Part shown: in pieces, positions 53,580-61,594 of the stretch
How the letters are laid out: each line of letters opens with the position of its first letter
How positions within the stretch are numbered: position 1 is the first letter of the stretch
NCBI GenBank assembly: GCA_019419865.1
Contig: JAHZIG010000001.1
Coordinates: 186,001-250,000 of the forward strand
Source of the DNA: Clostridiales bacterium
GTDB lineage: Bacteria > Bacillota > Clostridia > Monoglobales > Monoglobaceae
Direction: 5' to 3'
Length of the DNA stretch: 64,000 bases
Notes under the pieces: generated by a model
Told to the model about the DNA's origin: nothing
The model's input: only the letters and a program-made list of their open reading frames with translations
Databases searched by the model: none
Translations under genes and position numbers: made by a program

Positions 53580-54371
53580 ATGAAAATTTTAGCAGTAGGC
53601 GATATCGTCGGCGAGGCCGGCAGAGAATTTATTTACAACAATCTTTTTAAGATACGCAAAAAATACGATATCGACTTCGTAATAGCCAACGGCGAGAACG
53701 CCGCGAACACTAACGGGATAACTCACGACATAGCCAATATGCTGGTAGATCGGGGCGTGGACGTTATCACTATGGGCAATCACACCTTCTCTAACCGCGA
53801 GTGTCCGGCGGTTCTGGAGTCGAATCCGTATATAATAAGGCCGCTCAATCTCGCCGGAGATATCGAGGGCGTCGGCTCGATCGTCTCGGACACGCCGTTC
53901 GGCAAGGTGGGCGTTATAAATCTGCTCGGCAGGGTCGGCATGAGCCCCGCGGACTGCCCGTTCAGAGCCGTCGAAAAGGCGATCGGGGAGATGGACGCCG
54001 ACATAATAGCGGTGGATATGCACGCCGAGGCGACCAGCGAAAAGCTCGCCATGGGTAATTTTATCGACAGTATGCAAGACGACCCGCGGCCTAAGATCGT
54101 ATTCGGCACGCACACCCACGTTCAGACCGCCGACGAGCATATCATGCCCTACGGCGTCGGCTATATCTCCGACCTCGGAATGACCGGAGTCATGGACTCG
54201 GTGCTCGGCGTTAAGAAGGAGATCATCATCCAGTTCTACTACAACATGGGCAAACGCTATAAGTTCGAGAAAGCGGACGGCGTAGCGTGGTTCAACGGCT
54301 GCGTCTTCGATATCGACGTAAGCGCCAAAAAGGTCGTCGGACTTAAGCGTTTAAGATTCAATAAGATTTAG
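53580..54371 (+). CDS. ymdB: YmdB-type phosphodiesterase
   Basis: TIGR00282-family metallophosphoesterase of 263 residues, homolog of Bacillus YmdB, which cleaves cyclic nucleotides and influences biofilm and sporulation. Metal-binding motifs are AVGDIVGEAG, NGENAANTNG, TMGNHTFSN, DMHAEATSEK and FGTHTHVQTADE. It usually sits after rny; here it lies between two TA/repeat blocks, 14 bases upstream of pgeF. Confidence 0.9.
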   Translation: MKILAVGDIVGEAGREFIYNNLFKIRKKYDIDFVIANGENAANTNGITHDIANMLVDRGVDVITMGNHTFSNRECPAVLESNPYIIRPLNLAGDIEGVGSIVSDTPFGKVGVINLLGRVGMSPADCPFRAVEKAIGEMDADIIAVDMHAEATSEKLAMGNFIDSMQDDPRPKIVFGTHTHVQTADEHIMPYGVGYISDLGMTGVMDSVLGVKKEIIIQFYYNMGKRYKFEKADGVAWFNGCVFDIDVSAKKVVGLKRLRFNKI

Positions 54372-54385
54372 CGGGGCGATAGAAT

Positions 54386-55186
54386 ATGAACTTTGAATTT
54401 ATCGAAAAAAAGACGGACGGGCGCGAATACCTCCTCCCCTCTCCTCTTAATACCGACTTCTCCTTCGCCGCGTTCACAAGCAAAGTCGGCGGCTTCAGCC
54501 ATGGCAAGATCGAGGGGCTGAACCTCGGCTTCAGGGTCGGCGACGAAAAAGAAAACGTATACAAAAACTACCGCGCGGTCGCCTCCGACCTCGGCTTCGA
54601 CCTCGACAAGGCCGTCCTCGCAAGGCAGACCCACACCGATAATATAAGGATCGTTACCGAAGACGACCTCGGCAAGGGGATAACCAAAGAGAGCGATATA
54701 ACCGATACCGACGGGCTTATAACCGATATAAAGGGCGCGACGCTGATCATATTCGCCGCGGACTGTATGCCGGTATTATTCTTAGATCCCAAAAAGAAAG
54801 TAGTCGCGGCGGCGCATTCGGGCTGGCGGGGAACGGTCAAAGAGATCGCCGCCAAGACCGTGCGGCTGATGAAGTCGGAGTTTGGGAGCGAGCCTGAGGA
54901 CATTCTGGCCGCGGTAGGACCGAGCATCGGAAAATGCTGTTTCGAGGTAGACGAGGACGCGGCGTTTTGCTTCGATAAGCGCTACAGAATACCCAAATCG
55001 GGCGGCAAATATCACGTGGATCTGTGGAGCGCCGTTAGGGATATGCTCGAACGCGAGGGCGTTCCGCCGCAAAACATAGGCGTGAGCGGCGTTTGCACGA
55101 TATGCCATAGCGATAAATATTATTCCTACCGCGCGCATAAAGACCGCGCCGGAAGATGCGCGGGAACGATAGGAATCAGACGTTAG
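54386..55186 (+). CDS. pgeF: Peptidoglycan editing factor (laccase-domain protein)
   Basis: A 266-residue YfiH/DUF152 protein. The motifs FTSKVGGFSHG, ARQTHTDNI, AADCMPVLF and AAHSGWRGTVKEI supply the His/Cys metal site. E. coli PgeF removes wrongly incorporated residues from cell-wall precursors; related proteins also act on purine nucleosides. It follows ymdB closely. Its final residues overlap the left end of a heptamer repeat (E9). Confidence 0.9.
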   Translation: MNFEFIEKKTDGREYLLPSPLNTDFSFAAFTSKVGGFSHGKIEGLNLGFRVGDEKENVYKNYRAVASDLGFDLDKAVLARQTHTDNIRIVTEDDLGKGITKESDITDTDGLITDIKGATLIIFAADCMPVLFLDPKKKVVAAAHSGWRGTVKEIAAKTVRLMKSEFGSEPEDILAAVGPSIGKCCFEVDEDAAFCFDKRYRIPKSGGKYHVDLWSAVRDMLEREGVPPQNIGVSGVCTICHSDKYYSYRAHKDRAGRCAGTIGIRR

Positions 55187-55326
55187 ACGTTAGAGATTAG
55201 GCGCCCAACGCGCTGTCGTAGCGTTAAAAACGGCTTCGGTAACCGTTTAGGAAAACAAAGTATTCTATCGCGAACAAAGCCGTCATGCGTTACAACGGCG
55301 AATTTCACCCACTAATCTCTACGTTG
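55183..55326. repeat. GATTAG-heptamer MITE-like element E9
   Basis: Diverged left units overlap the pgeF stop codon, core with GTAGCGTTAAAAACGGCTTC, and right end CTAATCTCTACGTTG just before TA locus D. Confidence 0.82.
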
Positions 55327-55334
55327 CTCAGTTG

Positions 55335-55463
55335 TTGACAACGCGGAATAATTAGTGTATAATAAAAGCAGAAAAGAGGTAAACCGAATACTCGGTCAGC
55401 CAAATAATGGGTTTAGTATAACCGCCTATTTAGCGATGGGGCGGTTATACTGCTTTAATGGTG
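55335..55463 (+). ncRNA. Antisense RNA (candidate antitoxin) of TA locus D
   Basis: Promoter TTGACA (55335-55340), 17 bases, TATAAT (55358-55363); the RNA runs from about 55370 to the hairpin AGTATAACCGCC/GGCGGTTATACT ending near 55451, then GCTTT. Same sequence as the locus C antisense RNA. Confidence 0.65.
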
Positions 55464-55516
55464 AAAACCATAAGAAATATTATAACGAGTAACAATACTC
55501 GAAAGAATAATTTCAT
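55445..55516 (-). CDS. Putative type I toxin, 23-residue hydrophobic peptide (locus D)
   Basis: Encodes exactly the same peptide as locus C. Shine-Dalgarno AAGGAGGTGATT on the minus strand (55521-55532). Its promoter is TTGACA (55643-55648), 17 bases, TATAAT (55620-55625). The whole cassette 55334-55678 is the reverse complement of 53051-53395 with one base difference, in the leader hairpin. Confidence 0.65.
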   Translation of the reverse strand: MKLFFRVLLLVIIFLMVFTIKAV

Positions 55517-55619
55517 CAGCAATCACCTCCTTATGTAACATAATGGAGATGAACACCCCCTTTCGTTATAAAATGGGGTGGCTAACCGCTCTTCAATTAC
55601 CTCTAATCTGCTAAAGGTA

Positions 55620-55648
55620 ATTATACATCATATGACAAATCATGTCAA
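55620..55648 (-). promoter_or_regulatory. Toxin promoter of TA locus D
   Basis: TTGACA (55643-55648) and TATAAT (55620-55625) on the minus strand, spacer 17. Confidence 0.8.
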
Positions 55649-55663
55649 TTTACAATTCTTTTA

Positions 55664-55885
55664 CAACATAGAGATTAGAGATTAGGGATTAGGGATTAGA
55701 GATTAGCGAATAGGGGGCAAAATTCGCCGCTTTAACGCCGAACGCAAACGCCTGCGGAAATGAAATACTTTGTTTTCCTATCGCGTAACAGTCGCCGTTT
55801 AAACGTTACAGAAACGTTTTTACTTCCTAATCGCTATTCGCTAATCTCTAATCTCTACGTTCGCTAATCCCTAATCTCTACGTTG
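55664..55885. repeat. GATTAG-heptamer MITE-like element E10
   Basis: Complete element whose core matches E7 in sequence and orientation, with extra units at both ends. It borders TA locus D on the right. Confidence 0.88.
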
Positions 55886-55990
55886 TATTCCATTTCCGCA
55901 AACAAATCCGTCGGGCGTTAAAGCCGCCCCTTTTACCCCCTATTCGCTATTCTCTAATCGCTAATCTCTACGTTGCTAATCGCTACGTTG
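55886..55990. repeat. Heptamer element E11 (half)
   Basis: Inverted half-core GTATTCCATTTCCGCAAAC ... GGGCGTTAAAGCCGCCCC, then units ending CTACGTTG. It runs into the ireB reading frame. Confidence 0.85.
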
Positions 55991-56268
55991 TTTTCGTCCA
56001 AACTCGCATGGGTCACGTAAAACGCTACCAGTTCTTCGAGGATCTCGTCTCTCTCTACCTTTCTGATAAGGCTTCTGGCATTGTTATAGGACGTGATATA
56101 GGACGGATCGCCCGATAAAATATAGCCCACAAGCTGATTTATCGGATTATAGCCTTTCTCCGTCAGCGCTTCATGAACCTTGAGTATGATCTCTTTCGGA
56201 GCCGGACGCTCGATAGGAAGTTCAAACTTCATTGTGTTTGAAATATTCTGGGAATTATCATTATTCAC
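55954..56268 (-). CDS. ireB: IreB-family regulatory phosphoprotein
   Basis: A 104-residue DUF965 protein, substrate of the PASTA kinase/phosphatase pair IreK/IreP and modulator of cephalosporin resistance in Enterococcus. Conserved core: [38 protein letters not shown]. The Thr pair phosphorylated in IreB lies near the N terminus; here an SNTMKFEL segment is present. The last 12 residues ([12 protein letters not shown]) and the stop codon derive from heptamer repeat E11. The usual neighbours alaS and ruvX are absent. Confidence 0.9.
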   Translation of the reverse strand: MNNDNSQNISNTMKFELPIERPAPKEIILKVHEALTEKGYNPINQLVGYILSGDPSYITSYNNARSLIRKVERDEILEELVAFYVTHASLDENNVAISNVEISD

Positions 56269-56519
56269 TTACAACACCCGCCTTTTCTTAATAGTTTTAT
56301 CAAATAAGCTTCGCTTTGAGTATTCAGCTATCCATAAATAATATGCAAAAGCGCCCCGGAGCTATCCCGGACGGACATATTAATATTGATAAACTATTGA
56401 CAATTATATATCAAAGCCGCCGCAATGTCAAGTAAACCGCGGGGTTTTAAATGTAAACTTATTATAAACAAAAAGTGACGAGAAAATTATGATTCAAAAA
56501 GATCTTGGTATATTTTAAT

Positions 56520-56786
56520 TTATACATTGTCTATGTCTATCCCCATATCTTGAAACATTTCTTCAACGCTTTCAAAAGCCCTCTGGTTATCGGCGTCCGC
56601 GCTTGATTCCTTAACGAATTTCGCCAGCTTTTCTATTTTATCCTTCGGATATACGACGACCGGACACAGAAATATCCCGCCGTCTCTTTCCATCACTTCA
56701 AACTTATCGCCCTCGGAAATACCGAGCTTTTTTATTATGTCCGCCGGGATCGTGATCTGCGAACGTCCTCTGATCTCCGCCAACAT
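56520..56786 (-). CDS. AbrB/MazE-type DNA-binding protein
   Basis: An 88-residue protein with an N-terminal SpoVT/AbrB swapped-hairpin domain (EIRGRSQITIPADIIKKLG, then ISEGDKFEV) and an acidic C-terminal tail. Such proteins are often antitoxins, but no toxin gene adjoins it on either strand, so it is either an orphan antitoxin or a small regulator. Confidence 0.8.
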   Translation of the reverse strand: MLAEIRGRSQITIPADIIKKLGISEGDKFEVMERDGGIFLCPVVVYPKDKIEKLAKFVKESSADADNQRAFESVEEMFQDMGIDIDNV

Positions 56787-56930
56787 ACGATCGCCTCCGT
56801 TTCTGAATTTCTGAATTTCTCACATTTATATTATACGCTCTTTTCATAAAAAAATCAAGTCGTTTTGAAATAAAAAACGGCGCGCCATAAAAGCAATATA
56901 GCCGTCTTTGGTCAAAAGGGCGACATAGCG

Positions 56931-57127
56931 ATTAGGGATTAGCGAATAGCGAATAGGAGTAAAACGGGCGGCTTTAACGCCTGACGGTTTTGCCTGCGGA
57001 AATGGAATACTTTGTTTTCCAATCGAGCTTAAAAATCCGTATAAAAACAATTGTAACAGCGTTTTACGTTCCTAATCTCTAACGACTAATCCCTAATCCC
57101 TAATCTCTAATCTCTAATCCCTACGTT
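56931..57127. repeat. GATTAG-heptamer MITE-like element E12
   Basis: Complete element, left end CATAGCGATTAGGG, right end with five or more units running into the pheT stop codon region. Confidence 0.86.
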
Positions 57128-59470
57128 AAGTTCGCTCTTCAGGCTTTCCAATATCTTGTCCATGACGGCGTTTACTTCGTCGTCCGTGAGCGTTCTGTCC
57201 GCCGCGCGGAAAGTTATGGAGTACGCGACGCTCTTTTTGCCGACGCCGACCTGAGCGCCTTCGTATATATCGAACAGCTTATAGCTCTCGATTATGTTCG
57301 AGCGGTTCTTATCTATTATCCTTTCGATCTCGCCGACGTTTATGCCCTTGTCCAAAACCATAGCTATATCGCGGCTTGTGGCCGGGAACTTCGGCAGCGC
57401 TTTATAATGCTTGTCAAACGTCGCCGAATCTAAAACCGTATTAAAGTCGAGCTCGGCGCAGTATACCTCGGCGCCTATCTTGAAGTTTTTCGCGACCTCG
57501 GGGTGGACCTCGCCGATAACGCCCAATTTCTTATCGCCTATATATACCTCGGCGCAGCGTCCGGGGTGATAGGACGGATTCTCGCTCTGCGTTCTGAACG
57601 AATACTTGCCTATCCCCAGCTTATCCAGCAGAGCCTCGACGATCCCCTTGAGTTTATAGAAATCCGCGTCCCCGTACATACCGAGCGTTATTACCTGCTT
57701 CTCCTCGGGGAGCTCGCCCTTTTCGGTCGGGATATATATCGTAGCAAGTTCGAACAGCTCCGCCGCGTCGTGCCTGCGGTTGTAGTTCCCGCGCAGTATC
57801 TTGAGCATTGACGAGAGCGTAGTCGTCCTCATCACGCTGTTCTCCTCGCCGAGAGGGTTGGTTATTCTGACGACCTCGCCCATCTCGATGTTGGTCATCG
57901 CGTATTCTTTGGGGTCGATAAACGAATAGGTCATTATCTCGGACAGTCCGAAGGCTGTGAGCGCGTTTTTGACCTCGTCCTCGATCTTTTGCTTAAAGGT
58001 CTTGCCGCCGACCACTACCGCCGAATTCATCAGCGTGGACGGGATCTTGTCGTAGCCGTATATGCGGACGACTTCCTCGGATATGTCCGCCATCGACTCT
58101 ATATCCCCTCTGAACGTCGGAACGGTCACGGTCATATTATCCGTATCCACCTTAAAGTCGAGCCTCGTCAGATAGTCGATCATGTCCGCCTCGGGTATAT
58201 CCGTGCCGAGGAAACGGTTCATCTTCTCCGGCTCGAACGGCAGAACGAGCGCCTCTTTCTTCTTGGAATAAACGTCTATCGCTCCTCCCACGACTTCGCA
58301 GGACGGCTGCATGTTTTTGAGCAGTTCGCAGGCGCGGTTGATAGCGTTCATACAGTTTTCGGGGTCTAAACCTTTCTCGAACAGCGCGGACGCGTCGGTG
58401 CGCATACCTAAGGCCTTCGCGCCGCGTCTTACCAATACCGCGCTGAAGTTAGCGCTCTCGAATAATACGTTTTCAGTATCGTCCGTGACCTCGGAGTTGG
58501 CTCCGCCCATGACTCCGGCGACGCCTATCGCGCGCTTGGTATCGGCTATCGCGATCATCTCGTGGGTCAGCGTTCTCGGCTGGTCGTCGAGGGTCTCGAG
58601 TTGTTCGCCCTCGGCCGCGCGGCGTACGATTATCTTTTTGCCCTCCACATGGTCGAGGTCGTAAGCGTGCATCGGCTGACCGTATTCGAGCATGACGTAG
58701 TTGGTGACGTCCACCACGTTGTTTATCGCGCGGATACCGCAGGCCTTGAGCCGTCTCTGCATCCACTCCGGCGAGGGCTCTATCTTAACGTTTTTGACCA
58801 CCCTGCCGACGTATCTTGAGCAGACGTCCGGGTCTTCTATCTCGATCGCGGCGTAATCGCTCGCGCTCTCGTCGTTTTCGTCGATCTTTATTTCAGGAAT
58901 ATTGAAATCCCTGTCAAACGTGGCCGCGACCTCCCGGGCGAGACCGATAATGCTCATGCAGTCCGGGCGGTTCGAGGTTATCTCAAACTCGGCCACGCTC
59001 TCGTCGAGTCCTAAGACCTTGGTTATATCCTCGCCTATCGGCGTATCGTCGGGCAGGATCAGTATCCCGGTCGCGCGTTCTTCGGAGATACCGAGCTCGT
59101 CGGTCGAACACATCATACCGAAGCTCTCCACGCCGCGGAGCTTGCCCTTGGTTATCTTGACCCCGCCGGGGAGCAGGCTCTTGTGCTTGGCGACCGGAAC
59201 GACCGCGCCCTCGAACACGTTCTTAGCGCCCGTGACTATCTGGATCGGCTCGCCTTCGCCGACGTCCACCTGGCAGACGACCAGCTTGTCCGCGTCCGGG
59301 TGCTTCTCTATTTTAAGTATTTTTCCGACGACGACGTTCTTGAATTCGCTCGCGGGATTGGTTATCTTCTCGACTATAGACCCGCTCATCGTCATCTTAT
59401 CGGCAAACTCGTTATCGGTTATGCCGTCGATATTCATATAATCTTTAAGCCATGAAATCGGTAAATTCAT
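57107..59470 (-). CDS. pheT: Phenylalanyl-tRNA synthetase beta subunit
   Basis: 787-residue beta subunit. It has an N-terminal tRNA-binding OB domain (about 40-150, KHPDADKLVVCQVDVG), a B3/B4 editing domain (about 210-380), a B5 domain, a catalytic-like core and a C-terminal FDX-ACB anticodon-binding domain (FPATSRDIAMVLDKG). The last residues NVGIRD and the TAG stop codon come from heptamer repeat E12. Separated from pheS by a kinase-like gene. Confidence 0.97.
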   Translation of the reverse strand: MNLPISWLKDYMNIDGITDNEFADKMTMSGSIVEKITNPASEFKNVVVGKILKIEKHPDADKLVVCQVDVGEGEPIQIVTGAKNVFEGAVVPVAKHKSLLPGGVKITKGKLRGVESFGMMCSTDELGISEERATGILILPDDTPIGEDITKVLGLDESVAEFEITSNRPDCMSIIGLAREVAATFDRDFNIPEIKIDENDESASDYAAIEIEDPDVCSRYVGRVVKNVKIEPSPEWMQRRLKACGIRAINNVVDVTNYVMLEYGQPMHAYDLDHVEGKKIIVRRAAEGEQLETLDDQPRTLTHEMIAIADTKRAIGVAGVMGGANSEVTDDTENVLFESANFSAVLVRRGAKALGMRTDASALFEKGLDPENCMNAINRACELLKNMQPSCEVVGGAIDVYSKKKEALVLPFEPEKMNRFLGTDIPEADMIDYLTRLDFKVDTDNMTVTVPTFRGDIESMADISEEVVRIYGYDKIPSTLMNSAVVVGGKTFKQKIEDEVKNALTAFGLSEIMTYSFIDPKEYAMTNIEMGEVVRITNPLGEENSVMRTTTLSSMLKILRGNYNRRHDAAELFELATIYIPTEKGELPEEKQVITLGMYGDADFYKLKGIVEALLDKLGIGKYSFRTQSENPSYHPGRCAEVYIGDKKLGVIGEVHPEVAKNFKIGAEVYCAELDFNTVLDSATFDKHYKALPKFPATSRDIAMVLDKGINVGEIERIIDKNRSNIIESYKLFDIYEGAQVGVGKKSVAYSITFRAADRTLTDDEVNAVMDKILESLKSELNVGIRD

Positions 59471-59515
59471 TTTATATCATTCCTACTCTTTAGATTTTTT
59501 CTATTATTAAATCTC

Positions 59516-60085
59516 TTATAAATCTCTTAGATCGTTTATATCCGCCAAATATCTTTCACTATCCTTGCGGCTGTGGAAAATATAGACGTTTTTGTCGGTA
59601 TATTCTCTCAGCTTATCATATTTGGACTTCCTGTCTGCGCGACCTTTATGGAGTACCCAGAACGCGAATTCGAGGTCGAGCTTTTCGTCGCAGCCCTTGC
59701 CCATATCCGGCCTGGTCTTATTGTTGTAAATTATTCTCCGCTTTACGCAGTTTTTAAAGCAGATCAGCCGGTTTACGTCCATCATGATTATCGTATCGGC
59801 CATATCAAGGCGTTCGTCATAGAGAACTTTGGTATAATTCCCCTCTATGATCCAGCGCTCTTTCAGCAGTTCGGGATAAAGCTTTGCGCGCATATTCTCC
59901 CTGCTGTCCGCCCTCCAGCCCGGCAGCCAGAATAGGCTGTCCATATGTACGGGCTTGATATTGAGCTTACCGCCCAAACGCGCCGCAAGCGTCGATTTTC
60001 CGCTTCCCGAAAACCCTATTATGGCTATCCGTTTCGGAAGAACGGCCGGTTTGGCGTAGATCCCGACCTTATCATTTATTCTCAT
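59516..60085 (-). CDS. P-loop kinase-like protein (topology-modulation/FlaR type)
   Basis: A 189-residue P-loop NTPase: Walker A IIGFSGSGKSTLA, then PVHMDSLFWLPGW and a lid-like segment RERWIIEGNYTKVL-type (LLKERWIIEGNY). It resembles adenylate-kinase-like proteins annotated as DNA topology modulation protein FlaR. Its role is not known. It lies between pheS (17 bases upstream) and pheT (45 bases downstream), an unusual interruption of the pheST pair. Confidence 0.75.
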   Translation of the reverse strand: MRINDKVGIYAKPAVLPKRIAIIGFSGSGKSTLAARLGGKLNIKPVHMDSLFWLPGWRADSRENMRAKLYPELLKERWIIEGNYTKVLYDERLDMADTIIMMDVNRLICFKNCVKRRIIYNNKTRPDMGKGCDEKLDLEFAFWVLHKGRADRKSKYDKLREYTDKNVYIFHSRKDSERYLADINDLRDL

Positions 60086-60101
60086 AGATACGGCCGAAAT
60101 C

Positions 60102-61121
60102 TTAGAATTGTTTCAAGAACCCAATATCGTTCTCGAAGAACAGCCTCAGGTCGTCTATGTCGTACCTGAACATGGTCACGCGCTCAAGTCCGATACCGAA
60201 GGCGAAGCCCGAATATATTTCGGGGTCGATGTCGCAGTTTTTAAGCACCTTGGGATGGACCATGCCGCAGCCCAAGATCTCTATCCAGCCCTCGCCTTTA
60301 CAGATACGGCAGCCCTCGCCTCCGCAGTTGAAGCAGGATATATCGACCTCCGCGCTCGGCTCTGTAAACGGGAAGTGGTGCGGTCTGAATCTGAGTTTGG
60401 TATCCTCGCCGTACAGCTTTTTGACGAAAACTTCGAGCGTTCCCTTAAGGTCGGCCATGGTTATGCCCTTATCGACCACGAGCCCCTCTATCTGATGGAA
60501 TACCGGCGAATGCGTCGCGTCCACCGTGTCGCTCCTGAACACCTTGCCCGGGGCTATGACCCTGATCGGCGGCTTCTGGTTCTCCATGACCCTTACCTGG
60601 ACCGGCGAGGTCTGAGTTCTGAGGACGATGTTCTCGTCAATGTAGAACGTGTCCTGAGTATCGCGCGCGGGGTGATCCTTAGGGATATTGAGCGCCTCGA
60701 AGTTGTAGTAGTCCAGCTCGACCTCGGGGCCCTCGGCGATAGAAAAGCCCATGCCGATAAAGATATCCTTAAGGTCGTCGAGGACGGTCGTCAGCGGGTG
60801 TTTTTTTCCGTATACGGGGCGTTTGCCCGGCACGGTAACGTCTAACGTCTCGTTTCTTAGTTTAGCCGCGGCGGCCGCTTTTTTCAAGGCTTCGGCCTTC
60901 TCGGAGAGCGCGTTCTCGACGAAGCTCCTGACCTCGTTGGCGAGCTTGCCCATAGCGGGGCGCTCCTCCTTGGAGAGTTTGCCCATCTCTTTCATCGCCG
61001 CGGTCAGTTCGCCCTTCTTGCCCAGGAACTTGATCCTGAGCTGTTCAAGCTCGGCCAGATCGGCCGCCTCTTTAAGCCGAGCCTCGGCCGCGGCTTTGAT
61101 CGCGCTTAATTGCTCTTTCAT
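60102..61121 (-). CDS. pheS: Phenylalanyl-tRNA synthetase alpha subunit
   Basis: 339-residue catalytic subunit. The start at 61121 ([16 protein letters not shown]) follows GGAGG. An N-terminal coiled coil (1-85) is followed by the class II catalytic core: motif 2 region ([32 protein letters not shown]), and motif 3 ([20 protein letters not shown]). No T-box leader was seen upstream; instead a heptamer repeat lies there. Confidence 0.97.
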   Translation of the reverse strand: MKEQLSAIKAAAEARLKEAADLAELEQLRIKFLGKKGELTAAMKEMGKLSKEERPAMGKLANEVRSFVENALSEKAEALKKAAAAAKLRNETLDVTVPGKRPVYGKKHPLTTVLDDLKDIFIGMGFSIAEGPEVELDYYNFEALNIPKDHPARDTQDTFYIDENIVLRTQTSPVQVRVMENQKPPIRVIAPGKVFRSDTVDATHSPVFHQIEGLVVDKGITMADLKGTLEVFVKKLYGEDTKLRFRPHHFPFTEPSAEVDISCFNCGGEGCRICKGEGWIEILGCGMVHPKVLKNCDIDPEIYSGFAFGIGLERVTMFRYDIDDLRLFFENDIGFLKQF

Positions 61122-61210
61122 ATATATAACCTCCATTTTGATTAGTTATTCGGTTTATACGTTTATACACCGTTTCAGAATACCACATATCCGGCGCGTT
61201 TGCAAGTAAA

Positions 61211-61380
61211 AATAGGAATTAGGTATTAGAAATTAGAGATTAGGAACGTAAAACGCTTCTGTAGCTTTAAAAACGGCTTCTGCAGCGCGATAGGAAAACC
61301 GAGTATTCCATTTTCCGCAAACAGAGCCGTCGGGCGTTAAAGCGGCAAATTTCCGCCCCTATTCGCTAATCGCTACGTTG
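61211..61380. repeat. GATTAG-heptamer MITE-like element E13
   Basis: Left units (GAATTAGGTATTAGAAATTAG), core with CTTCTGTAGCTTTAAAAACGG, and right end CGCTAATCGCTACGTTG. It lies about 90 bases upstream of pheS. Confidence 0.85.
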
Positions 61381-61594
61381 CAGCATAAGCCGTTTTTACG
61401 TTATAGCTAAGATTTATATATATTTTTAAATTTTTGCTAAAAACATGGAACAATTTCACAAAATATATAGTCTTATTAGTATAATATTATCGATTTATTT
61501 CCGCGGGGAACGAAATAAACGATCGTCCGCCTCGAACGCAAACTTTAAAAACAAATAAATTCAATAAATATCAATAGCGCAAGGGGGTTTATGT

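Noticed and set aside
56520..56786. Complete type II toxin-antitoxin pair at the AbrB/MazE gene
   Set aside because: No toxin-like gene adjoins it on either strand.
56844..57050. Open frame with PIRYSLIPNRY on the minus strand
   Set aside because: It is translation of repeat E12 with no ribosome-binding site or family resemblance.
61122..61594. T-box leader for pheS
   Set aside because: No T-box motif or specifier stem is visible; the region holds repeat E13.
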